Part shown: positions 47,390 to 58,605 of the stretch, piece by piece
How positions within the stretch are numbered: position 1 is the stretch's first letter
Layout of the letters: each line of letters starts with the position of its first letter
DNA from: Cryptomeria japonica
Lineage: Eukaryota; Streptophyta; Pinopsida; Cupressales; Cupressaceae
Length of the DNA: 64,000 nt
NCBI RefSeq assembly: GCF_030272615.1
Contig: NC_081409.1
Coordinates: 618,311,255-618,375,254 of the forward strand
Direction of reading: 5' to 3'
Program-made: the position numbers and the translations under genes
The notes under the pieces: generated by a model
What the model was told of the DNA's origin: nothing
Database searches by the model: none
The model's input: the letters and a program-made list of their open reading frames with translations, nothing else

Positions 47390-50300
47390 CTCCCTCTCAA
47401 TTAAGGTCCCATTTTCCACAACACCAAGTCTATCTCTGAAGTATTCGAACTTCACTCTGGATAAAGGTTTGGTAAGGATGTCTACAATCTGTTCATCTGT
47501 GCTAATGTACTTTAGATGAATGGCACCTCTTTGCACCATGTCCCGAATGAAATGATAGTGTGTTTCTACATGTTTGAACCGATCATGGAATACAAGATTT
47601 GCTCACATCTTTATACAGCTTTGATTATCACAATGAATGGTGGTAGGATCACTAGCTTGACCAAATAATCCAAAAAGGAGCTTACGAAGCCACACTGCTT
47701 CTCTGGATGCAATAGATGTAGCGATGTACTCAGCTTCTGCAGTGCTTAATGCTACCAAAGATTTCTTTCTACATGCCCAAGAGATCATTACAGAGCCCAA
47801 GTTGAAGCAGATACCTGAAGTACTTTTCTTGTCCTTGACACTTCCTGCCCAATCTAAATCTGAGTAGCCTTTCAAGAGGATTGGGGTATTAAGTGAATAC
47901 TTCAACCCATAACCAATCGTGTCACGTAGGTATCTTAGAATGTGCTTGGCAGCAACCAGGTGAACAAGTTTAGGTAAGCTCATGAACTGATTGAGAGCAT
48001 TCACAGCATAGCAATTATCTGGCCTAGTATTGACTAGGTACATCAGGGAGCCAATCAACTGCATGTACTCAGAGGGATCTGCAAAATCAGAGTTAGCTGT
48101 AGAAGCACTTAACTTCTTTAAGTTAGATTCCATAGGGGTATACATAGGTTTACAATCTAACATTATAAATCTTTTCAAAATATCAATATTATATTTTCTT
48201 TGACTTAGAAAAAATTCATTAGCTCTTTGCCATACTTCTAACCCTAGGAAGTAATGCATTAGACCTAAGTCCATTTCAAATTCTGAGGCTAATTCCTTTT
48301 TACATCTTATGATTAATTTACTTTCACCAGTGAGAAATAAATCATCCACATACAAAACTAAAATAAGCATCTCATTATTATAAACTTTCAAGTAAATGTT
48401 AGCATCAACATCATTCTTGGAAAATCCTAAACTTAGTAAGTACTTATCAATTATTTCATACCAAGCACGAGGAGCCTGTTTGAGCCCATATAAGCTTTCT
48501 TCAACCTGCAAAAATGGGAATCTCTTTTATGGATTACATAACCTTCTGGTTGCTCAATATAGACTTCCTCCTGAATGACACCATTGAGGAAGGCTGTCTT
48601 AATGTCCATTTGATGCAGCTCCCAACCTTTGGCTGCAGCAATAGCTATTATACACCTAGTAGAAGTATATCTAGCAACAGGGGCAAAGGTTTCTTCATAA
48701 TCTATTCCTTCCTTTTGAGAAAAACCACGTGCTACAAACCTAGCTTTATATTTTTCAATACTACCATCAGCATTATGTTTAATTTTAAACAACCATTTAG
48801 AGGAAACAACAGACTTACCTTTGGGTCTGGGTACAATGTCCCAGACATCATTCTTGATGATAGACCCATACTCTTCATCCATGGCTAATTTCCAAGCATG
48901 ATGGGACATGGCTTCTTTGATATTGTGAGGTTCAGACTTAATGATATTGCACATCACAGAAATGTAGTTGGCATGATTTTGGAATCTCTTGCTATTTCTA
49001 AAGGTTCCTCTGGGAGCAGCAAACCCTTCAGCATCTTGAATCATGTTTCTAACCCAAAGTGGTCTCTTCTTGTAGACCACAATATCCTGAGGTATATCGG
49101 TAGAGTGCATAGGTTCTGATGGGTCATTCTGAACTTCCTAATCTGGAAGGTCAGTAGACTCCTCCTATATCTCAGGGTTAGCATCAACTATTGAATCTTG
49201 ATTTTCAATCTCCATATCATTATTGTTGGTTAATGAACCTTTAGATCTTTTGAAAGCAATATCCTCTTCAAAAGTTACATCTCTACTTACCTCAACATAC
49301 CTTTGACCTGGAATGTAGATCTTGAAGGCTTTGGAAGATTTGCTATAGCCTACTAAGATGCCTTTCTTTCCAGATGGATCCAACTTGGTTCATTTTTCTT
49401 TAGGTACATGAACATACACAGGGCTTCCAAATATCCTTAGGTGACTGATGTCAGGTTTGAATACTGAAAAGGCTTCTTCAGGCGTCACATCCTTTAGGGC
49501 GCAATGAGGACATCTATTGTGAATATAAACTGCGGTTTTGGATGCTTCCGCCCATAGAAAAGGTTGCAAGTCTTGATCATGGATCATGGCTCTTGCAGCT
49601 TCAACAATGGTCCTGTTCTTTCTTTCAACAACTCCATTTTGCTAAGGATTGTAGGGAACACATAACTCCCTCTTAATTCTTGCGTTAACACAAAAGTCAT
49701 AGAAACTACCTGAGGTGTATTCACCTCCATTGTCAAACCTCAAACATTTAATTTGATTTCCTGTAGTATTTTCAACTAAGACTTTGAATTCTTTAAATCT
49801 ATTTAGGACTTCTTCAGACTCTTTAGATTTAAGAAAATAGATCCATGTTTTCCTAGAGAAATCATCTATGAAGATAACATAATATAGGAAACCGCTAGGA
49901 GATGCTATAGACATAGGACCACATAAATTTGAATGAATAAGCTCTAACCTTTCTTTAGCCCTACTATCGCTTTTATGAAAAGGATTCTTTACATTCTTAT
50001 CGATTGCACAACCTTTACAAGTATCATCATGAGATAAACTAAGTTTAGGCATACCTTGAACTATTTTACCAAGAGTGGGAAGAGCTTGAAAGTGAAGATG
50101 ACCCAATCTTCTATGCCATAGTTTGCATGATTCCGGGGTCTCATGGATGACAGCTTGAATTGGATTAGTTGCAAGCTTATATAAACTATCACATCTATTT
50201 CCAATAATATGAGTAGATTTGAAATTAGATTTCTTAGGCCAAAATTTGCAAAACCTTATCTTCTAAGCCAGAAATGGAAATAAGATTTCTTTTAATATCA

Positions 50301-51367
50301 AGTACAAAGAGAATATCATAGAGTTGCAAGGAAATACCAAAATCTAGATTTAAAAAGGTAGTGCTAGAACCTTTTACTGAGTATCGAGCATCATCACCAA
50401 TTACTACATGAAGATTGGTGTCTTTTTCAATTAGATCTGAGAGATGCTCACGAAATCCTGAGATGTGTCTGGAGGCACCACTGTCAAGTATCCATGTATT
50501 TCTGTCCGTAGGAACATTGCTGGATAGTGCAGAGATAAGAAGGTAATCTTCACTTTGTTCAACAACTTCATTTAAATTGGCTTCCCTTTCCTTTGGGTCA
50601 TTCTGACAATCTTTGGCACAGTGACCATACTTATCACATCCGAAGCAACGAATGTGAGAGGAATCTTTTGACTTTTTCCTTGGATCATAGGAGGAGGATC
50701 TAAAATATTTGCTTCTCTTCTCTTTCTTCCAATGACCACCTTTCCTAGATTTAGTTAAGAGAACATGATTATCTTTGAAAGAGTTCTTGAGTTTTCCTCT
50801 TACCTCAATTCGAGATTCCTCTTCGATGCAATCAGATTGAAGACGCTCAAAGTTGGGCTGATCGGCTCTTCCACCAATGGTACGAATGAATGGTTCCCAT
50901 TCATCAAGTAGACCATTTAATGCAATCATAACAAGATCTTTATCTGAGATTTGGCAATCAAGAGTGCTTAGCTTGTCCTTTAGTTCATTGATCTTCATGA
51001 AGTAGGCTATGATTGAGTCGTCTTCTTTCATTTTCATGTGAAGAAGTTGCTATCTTAGAGCAAGGGCCATGCTAAGATTGTTGACTTCATACATCCCTTC
51101 CAAGTATTTGATCATTTCTCTAGGAGATAAAAACTTTGATATGAGAGTGACAAGATGATTCTTGATGGACTCAATTATGATCCTTCTAGCCTTGAGGGAA
51201 TATTTCTTGAATAGTTTCAGCTCTTTAGCATCTTCTGGAGGAGACAACCTTTCTTCTTCTAAAAATTTCAGTAGATCATTCTCTTCAATGATCAATAGAA
51301 CATGAACTTTCCAAGCAGCAAAATCAATGGCTCCCTCAAGTCTATCATCAGCCTTCAAACCTAACAT
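47390..51367 (-). pseudogene. Element C gag-pol (Copia polyprotein, lightly decayed)
   Basis: Starts at the ATG at 51367. gag runs to about 50560 and ends in the knuckle CFGCDKYGHCAKDC. Protease: TWILDSGASRHISG (about 50470-50510). Integrase: WHRRLGHLHF and CKGCAIDK (HHCC) before a core with YYVIFIDDFSRKTW, RFDNGGEY and NGVVERKN (D,D,E). RT: SSKWLFKIKHNADGSIEKYK, GIDYEETFAPVARY, MDIKTAFLNG and LYVDDLFLTG, so the active site is YVDD. RNase H: GYSDLDWAGS and LVALSTAEAEYIA. After a stop at about 47600 the tail continues to DEQIVDILTKPL. Stops at about 51047, 49639, 49387, 49162 and 47600, plus frameshifts at about 50234 and 48490, break it. Several stops sit where family conservation predicts CAG or CGA, so C-to-T change explains them. 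When intact it supplied capsid, cDNA synthesis and integration. Confidence 0.93.
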
Positions 51368-51439
51368 TTTTAATCTGAAAACAAACAACAACTATATGCA
51401 GCAATTAATTTGGTAAAATCAGAAGTTAGTGACACCTTA

Positions 51440-51451
51440 GCTCTGATACCA
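51440..51451 (-). promoter_or_regulatory. Primer-binding site of element C (initiator tRNA-Met)
   Basis: Minus-strand TGGTATCAGAGC starts directly after the 5' LTR. This is the standard plant Copia primer site. Confidence 0.93.
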
Positions 51452-52090
51452 TGTAATTTTATACCCTAGGTACGTTAATCAAATTTATATGATTGATTAT
51501 GCCCTAGATTGTAATCAGATTTGTAGTATTTTAATAAGCCAACATTCAGTAAAATCAGAAATAAAAAATAGGAGACAAACACGCATACCCTAGGAAAACC
51601 TCCAAGGAGGAAAAACCCAGCATGAAAGACCCATAGGTCAGATTATATATTCTCCTCTAAATCATAAGTACAATACTTAGCTTGAATCTGATCTTCACAT
51701 ATCAGATCTATCCCTTTGCATGCTTCAAAACTGCATCAAAATACACTATGTCCTCTTGGACAATTTCGCACAAGTCTGGATAAGTTCACACCCTTCCTTG
51801 AGAATTCGCACCTTAGCATCAGAGCTCATTCACTTTTACTTGAGATTGAATTGATGCATTTGACTTGTGAAATGCCCTTTATTTATATGTGCTTTTAACC
51901 TTTATTTCCAAGTCAACCTCCTTTAGGTTTTGGCGCCAATATTATTATGGCGTGAGTATTTAGAATAACATGAGAGATAGGGCTGGGCCTAGACTTGGGG
52001 TCACGTTACCCTTTAGGGCCCAGACCTAAAAGGGTTCGGATGTTTCCTTAAGATAATCCAAACCCTATATATCCCTAGTTACAAACAACA
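51452..52090 (-). repeat. 5' LTR of element C
   Basis: Pairs with 46486-47123. The two hairpins near the TATATA are more decayed here than in the 3' LTR. Confidence 0.93.
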
Positions 52091-52095
52091 CAACC

Positions 52096-53556
52096 AACCT
52101 ATTAGAGTCATATCTCAATAAGTTGATTGGATCTTGGATGCAACCAACCACTCTAATATATGTAAAGTTTTTGAAATGAATAAAATAACTCCTAAATCTT
52201 TGAATCTCAACTGTTACACTAGGTGAAAATCTCTTTGGAAAATCACCTTCTAATTACTCAATTTATTGTAAATGTGAACCTATCATTGATAACCTTGTAT
52301 AATTTCTTACTCTTCTGAAGAGTTAGCCAAGGATAATAATTGTGAACTCTCATTCTTGGATCACTGAATGAGCATTATCTCCTTAGGTGGGGGAAATTAA
52401 CCTGTGCTACAAAAAAACAAACCAAGTAGGAAATCATATATAATTTAGGGTCATTTTTTACCTTTAACATTTGATCATGCGTACAATCACATAATGTTTC
52501 CCAAATCTGTGTGCTCCTTCTAGTAGATAATTGTTTTGATGAACAAGGGCATCCATGGATGGAATTCATTAGAATTAGATAACCCTACCACTCTACTCAA
52601 GAGGGTGGATTGATCTCCTACATCCATATGTCATATGCTTCCATGAACTAGGTTCAAGATCTTTTGTTGTCTTTTCTACAGCTTTTCTAGTAAATGGTTA
52701 TTAATGTAGTTCGCAGGGTCTACAAAATTCTTGTAATATTCATCTCTAGAAGCTATACTACTTGCATAGTCATCATGTGGAGGAATACCAAATACTATTT
52801 CAAAGATTATATCACCTAGAGACCCATATATCTTTCTTTCAACACATTATAGTGATTGACACACATGCCAACACTAGGCTTGAGGATTAGAGAAAAATTG
52901 GTAAATTTGTTGCATGTACTAGTTTAGATTTTACCAAAGATGTTGCATGGTAGCTCCTACTACTTTAATTATTCATTCTCTTCAGTAACTCATCTAGGTC
53001 AATATGACCTAGATCTATATCCATTATTTTTTTATCAGGAGACGCTATCTTGGATGGAGGGAAGTAATAAAAAGAAATGTAATTAATTGGAGACACCCTT
53101 TACTCTAAGATCAATTCTTTTGGAAAAAGAAAAAGATTAAGTCAAGAAAATATATGATGTAAGTCAAAATTTATCAATATCATTAACATTACTCTTTAAA
53201 CTCATTATAACATTATTTTCTATTGAATAAAAACCAATGTTGCATAAACCAGGAGCATATAATATTGGGTTTAGGGTTTTAGTAGGGATCGGGCCTAAGC
53301 TATCCCTAAGAGGTCTTTAGGACTTATGATTGTTGATTTTCAAAGCCCAAACTATAAAAAAAAAATTTGAATATGGGAAAACAAGTTTTCATGGGCCCGT
53401 GAAACCCATTACAACCAAAAGATCAAAAGATTTACATTAAGGCATAGCAAAACACAAAAGACAACACCAAAGAAAAAGACAACTAATGAGAAAAAATGCC
53501 AGCAAACTAGAGATTGCTAGTCAAAAACCAAAAGGACCTACAAAAGGAGCCCAAAT
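52096..53556. other. AT-rich DNA without a supported gene
   Basis: No recognisable coding domain on either strand; the short minus-strand frame at 52375-52569 is featureless. Sequence up to 53556 appears to be the 3' flank of the interrupted minus-strand ORF described next. Confidence 0.5.
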
Positions 53557-53704
53557 TTAGGTTAATTTCTGAAGCATTTCAACAGCTTCCATCTCCAGAT
53601 GTTCCATATTATCAGTTGCCTGCTTGATTTCCTCAATTTCTTTGCTATGGATTTGCATCTTTTTGGTGCTCGTCCATGTTCTTCTAGGTACCTGCAAGAA
53701 GTTG

Positions 53705-54790
53705 TGTCCACTTTTTGGCCAAAAAGTGGAAGTTTTTTCCCATTTTTTTCAATTTTATCATGTTTGACCTAAATATTTGAGGCACTAAAAAGTGAATCTT
53801 GAAAAAATTTAGTAATAGAAAATGTAGTGCTCGAAGTCTACTTTCCAAATATGTAATTTATTTTAATACCTAGATCTTAAAAATGAATTTTGAATAGGAA
53901 TTACTAAAACCTATAGTTTAAAAGTCACTTTTCATGACCATACCATTCCCGTGTACGGCAAGCATAATTTGACCTAAATGAAATTATTTTTATAAATCCT
54001 TTTGGGAAAAGATCTATAACTCACTCACCTTTGATGAGAATATTTTTTTTAATTTTTTTTTGCATTTTTTTTTTTGCTAATTTTTTATTGGGCATAATCA
54101 TTGTTTTGAAAAATTCTTGTGTACGACAAGCATAATTTGACCTAAACTTAACATTTTTTGGTTTTTTTTTTAAACTGTATAGAATTGTCTCTAGTTTGAT
54201 GACAAAAAAGTTATTAAAAAACTAAAAAACCATGTTATTTCGAGTTTATAGACCTTTTTCATTAGTAATTATTTTAAAGATAAAAATATTGATCAATTTT
54301 TTAAAAAAATTACATATTTCGAATCTAGACAGTCTCTACTATAATGGGTTTTCGTTGTTTAAAAAACTTCTAAAAATTTGGTGTTCAAATATATTTTTGA
54401 AGTCATTATTTTATATGAAGATTGATTTGGCCTTCAAGTTGCAGGTCAAACCAGGTCCAAGCCAAAGGGTCGGCTCTCCAAGCCATTTCCCAAGCCAAAA
54501 CCGAAGCTACAACCGAACCAAAGTTTGAAATTTTTAAAAATGGAATCCCGTTTCATTTTTTAAAATAATTAAAAAAGCATTTAGCAAACAGGACCCCGTT
54601 TCAAAAACAAAATGGGATCCCATTTCCCTTTTTTTTTAATTTTTTGTTTTTTAAAATAAACTATATATAAATTTTTTTAAAAAAAATTTTAATTTTTTTT
54701 TTTTTAAAGCAAACTATATATACATGAAATATAACATTTAAGTTTAAGTCACATTTCCCTTTGTCTTTATCCTTTCTTATACTTTAAGTT
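53705..54790 (+). repeat. Left arm of the foldback-like element
   Basis: AT-rich arm with GGGATCCC-type words and poly-A/T tracts. A direct repeat (GTGTACGRCAAGCATAATTT) occurs at about 53951 and 54118, about 167 bp apart. Parts are inverted copies of 58195-58605. Confidence 0.6.
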
Positions 54791-54884
54791 ATATTTCATA
54801 TATATATTGGCAGGATGTTTGAGAGTGGTTTCAAATCTCTAGGAGTTATAATACAGATTCTAGAATTTAGAAGATCTTATAAAT

Positions 54885-57800
54885 TGTGATGTAATAGGAC
54901 CTATAATGTCATAATACAACCTATTATGTCATAATAAGTCCCATTTTGACATAATAGGTCCTAATGTGTCATAATAGGTCCTATTATGACATAATACGAC
55001 CTATTAAGTCATAATAGGTCTTATTATGTCATAAGACCCCTCCAAAGGACCTATTATGACATTATACCTCTTAATTGGAACTATTATGACTTAAGACCCC
55101 TTAGTAGGACCTATTATGTAATGTCATAAGACCCCTTAAGAGGACATGTCATGTCATAATAGGTCCTATTATGTCATAAGACCCCTTAAGAGGACGTATT
55201 ATGACATTATACCCCTTAGTAGGACCTATTGAAGGGTATTATGTCATAATAGGATTGATTATGACATAATAGGACCTATGATGACATAATAGGTCATATT
55301 ATGTCATCATAGGTCCTATTATGACATCATAGGTCATATTATGTCATAAAATCCCTTAAGAGGACCTATTATGACTTTATACCCCTTAGTAGGACTTGTT
55401 AAGGGGTATTATGTCACAACAAGACCTATTGTGACATAATAGGACCTATAATGTCATAATATAACCTATTATGTCATAATAGGTCTCATTGTGACATAAT
55501 AGGTCCTTTTGTATCATAATAGGTCCTTTTATGTCATAATACCCCTTAAGAGGACCTATTATGACATTATACCTCTTACTAGGACCTATTATGACATAAG
55601 ACCCCTTAGTAGGACCTATTATGACATAATAGGATCGATTATCATATAATAGGACCTTTTATGTCATATAGGTCCTATAATGTCATAAGACCCCTTAAGA
55701 GAGCCTGTCATGTCATATTTGGGCCTATTATGTTATAAGACCCCTTAAGAGGACCTGTTATAACATTATTTCCCTTAGTAGGACCTATTAAAGGGTATTA
55801 TGTCATAAAAGGACCAATTATGACATAATATGATCTATGATGATGTAATAGGTCCTATTATGTCATCGTAGGTCCTATTATGACATCATAGGTCATATTA
55901 TGTCATAAAACCCTTTAAGAGGACCTATTATGACTTTATACCCCTTACTAGGACATGTTAAGGGGTATTATGTCATAATAGGACCTATTGCGACATAATA
56001 GGACCTATAATGTCATAATATGGTCTATTATGTCATAATAGGTCCCATTGTGACATAATAGGTCATACTATGACATAATAGGTCATATTATGTGACATAA
56101 TAGGTCCTATTATGACATAATATGACTTATTATGTCATATTATGACCTATTATGTCATAATATGACCTATTATGTCATAAGACCCCTTAAGAGGACCTAT
56201 TATGACATAATACCCCTTAGTAGGACCTATTATGACATATGTAGAGAAAGATAAGTTGGTTGGAGGAGAGAGAGATGGTATGTTTAGAGAGAGTTGAGGG
56301 GTATTATGTCATCACGGGACCTATTGTGACATAATAGGACCTATAATGTCATAATATGACCTATTATATCATAATACGTCCTATTATGTCATAATAGGTC
56401 CTATTATGTCATAAGACCCCTTAAGAGGACCTATTATGGCATTATACCTCTTACTAGGACCTATTATGACATAAGACCCCTTATTAGGACCTATTATGAC
56501 ATAATATGATCGATTATCACATAATAGGACCTATTATGTCATAAGACCCCTTAAGAGGACCTATTATGACATTATACCTCTTACTAGGACCTATTATGAT
56601 ATAATACAAACCTTAGTAGGAAGAGGACCTATCATGTCATAATAGGTCCTATCATGTCATAAAACCCTTTAAGAGGACCTATTATGATATTATTCCCCTT
56701 ACTACGACCTGTTAAAGGGTATTATGTCATAATAGGACTAATAATGACATAATAGGATGTATGATGATGTAATAGGTCCTATTACATCATCATAGGTCCT
56801 ATTATGACATCATAGGTCATATTATGTCATAAAACCCCTTAAGAGGACCTATTATGACTTTATACCCCTTCCTAGGACTTGTTAGGACCTATTGTGAGAT
56901 AATAGGACCTTTTATGTCACAATAGGTCCCATTGTGACATAATAGGTCCTATTATGACATAATAGGTCCTATTATGACATAATATGACCTATTATGTCAT
57001 AATATGACCTATTATGTCATAATACGACCTATTATGTCATAAGACCCCTTCAGAGGACCTATTATGACATTATACCTCTTACTAGTACCTATTATGACAT
57101 AAGACCCCTTAGTAGGACCTATTATGACATATGTAGAGAATGATAAGTTGTTTGAGAGAGAGAGTTAAGGGGTATTATGTCATAACAGGACCTATTGTGA
57201 CATAATAAGACCTATAATGTCATAATACGACCTATTATGTCATAATAGGTCACATTGTGATATAATAGGACCTACAATGTCATAATACAACCTATTATGT
57301 CATAATACAACCTATTATGTCATAATAGGTCACATTGTGACATAATAGGACCTATTGTGACATAATAGGTCCTATTATGTCATAATAGGTCCTATTGTGA
57401 CATTATATGACCTATTATGTCATAATAGTGTCTTATTATGTCATAAGACCCCTTAAAATGACCTATTATGACATAAGACCCCTTAGTAGGATCTATTATG
57501 GCACAATAAGATCGATTATCACATAATAGGTCCTATAATACTATAAGACCCCTTAAGAGGACCTATTATGACATTATACCCCTTAGTAGGACCTGTTAAA
57601 GAGTATTATGTCATAATAGGACTAATACTGACATAATAAGATCTATGATGATGTAATAGGTCCTATTATGTCATCATAGGTCCTATTATGATATCATAGG
57701 TCATATTATGTCATAAAACCCCTTAAGAATACCTATTATGACTCTATACCCCTTACTAGGACATGTTAAGGGGTATTATGTCATAATAGGACCTATTGTG

Positions 57801-58020
57801 ACATAATAAGACCTATAATGTCATAATGCGACCTATTATGTCATAATAGGTGCCATTGTGACATAATAGGTCCTATTATGACATAATACGACCTCTTATG
57901 ACATAATAGGTCGCATTATGTCATAAGACCCCTTAAGAGGATCTATTAAGACATTATACCTCTTACTAGGACCTTTTATGACATAAGACCCCTTAGTAGG
58001 ACCTATTATGACATCTGTAG
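54885..58020. repeat. Satellite built of self-complementary CCTATTATGACATAATAGG units
   Basis: The core CCTATTATGACATAATAGG is its own reverse complement except at the central base and is present in both orientations (TATGACATA/TATGTCATA), well over a hundred times. It alternates with CCCCTTAAGAGG and CCCCTTAGTAGG spacers. Larger repeats are visible: a GTAGAGAAAGATAAGTTG module followed by GA-rich sequence occurs at about 56241, 57133 and 58017 (spacings 892 and 884). A block with TATTATGACTTTATACCCC recurs at about 55367, 55925, 56850 and 57735. So it has a short palindromic unit inside a higher-order repeat of about 890 bp. Confidence 0.9.
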
Positions 58021-58194
58021 AGAAAGATAAGTTGATTGGAAGAGACAGAGATGGTGCGTTAAGAGGGAGGTGGAGATGTATATATAGAGAAATATAGGTA
58101 GGTAGGGGGTAAGGGGAGATGTATAGAGATAGCGAAGATAAAGAGTAAAGAGTTAAGGATGTGAGAGAGAGGTAGAGACATAGTTTTAGATTTT

Positions 58195-58605
58195 GGGAGA
58201 GAGGGGATAAAATGAGATAGAAAGGAAAAAAAATACAAAGAGAAATGTGACTTATATATAATTTATATATTTCATGTATATATAGCTTGTATTTTTTATT
58301 AAAAAAAATAAAAAATAAAAAAATAAAAAATAAAAATTTTGTTTTTAAAAAAAAAAATTAAAAAAGGAAACGAGATCTTGTTTTGTTTTTGAGAACGGGA
58401 TCCCATTTTGTTTTTGAAATGGGATCCCATTTCTTAGATCTAGGCTCGGGATCCCGAAGCTAAACGGGATCCTGTTTCAAATTTTGGCTTGGGATCCCAA
58501 CGTGAAACGGGATTCTGTTTCGTTTCTCATGCACTCTGTGAGATTTGCCATTTTTTTCTAAGTGTAAAACTTCCACACTAATTGGACACAACTTTGTGCA
58601 CTTAC
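58195..58605 (-). repeat. Right arm of the foldback-like element
   Basis: Contains A-rich tracts and several GGGATCCC octamers (58390-58490), plus AAACGGGATCCTGTTTC (58463), itself almost palindromic. Segments are inverted copies of the left arm. Confidence 0.6.

Larger units (their letters stand above)
46486..52090 (-). mobile_element. Element C: structurally complete Copia retrotransposon on the minus strand
   Basis: LTRs at 46486-47123 (3') and 51452-52090 (5'), primer site 51440-51451, polypurine tract 47124-47132, and gag-pol between them. The five bases outside each end are CAACC (46481-46485 and 52091-52095), a perfect target-site duplication. By eye the LTRs differ at about 30 of 638 positions (about 95 % identity). 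All domains are present in Copia order, but several stops and two frameshifts would prevent autonomous movement now. Confidence 0.95.
53705..58605. mobile_element. Foldback-like element with long inverted arms around a palindromic satellite
   Basis: Left outer end AAGTTGTGTCCAC (about 53710) is mirrored at the right by GGACACAACTTTG (about 58584-58596). Further in, the left arm's GTCACATTTCCCTTTG (54751) is mirrored by CAAAGAGAAATGTGAC (58237), and AATGGGATCCCATTTCCC (54610) by AAATGGGATCCCATTTC (58418). The left arm (to about 54790) is much longer than the right (from about 58195), so the inverted match is patchy. Between the arms lie about 3.1 kb of short repeats. Both outer ends abut pieces of one minus-strand ORF, showing a discrete insertion. 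No transposase is present and no clear target duplication could be fixed. It resembles foldback or long-TIR MULE-derived non-autonomous elements. Confidence 0.65.

Noticed and set aside
48514-49119. Plus-strand frames of 124 and 73 codons
   Set aside because: They are shadows of the minus-strand Copia integrase/RT region.
54885-58020. Regular short repeats resembling a CRISPR array
   Set aside because: Units are contiguous palindromic satellite monomers without unique spacers, in a plant nuclear context, and there are no cas genes.
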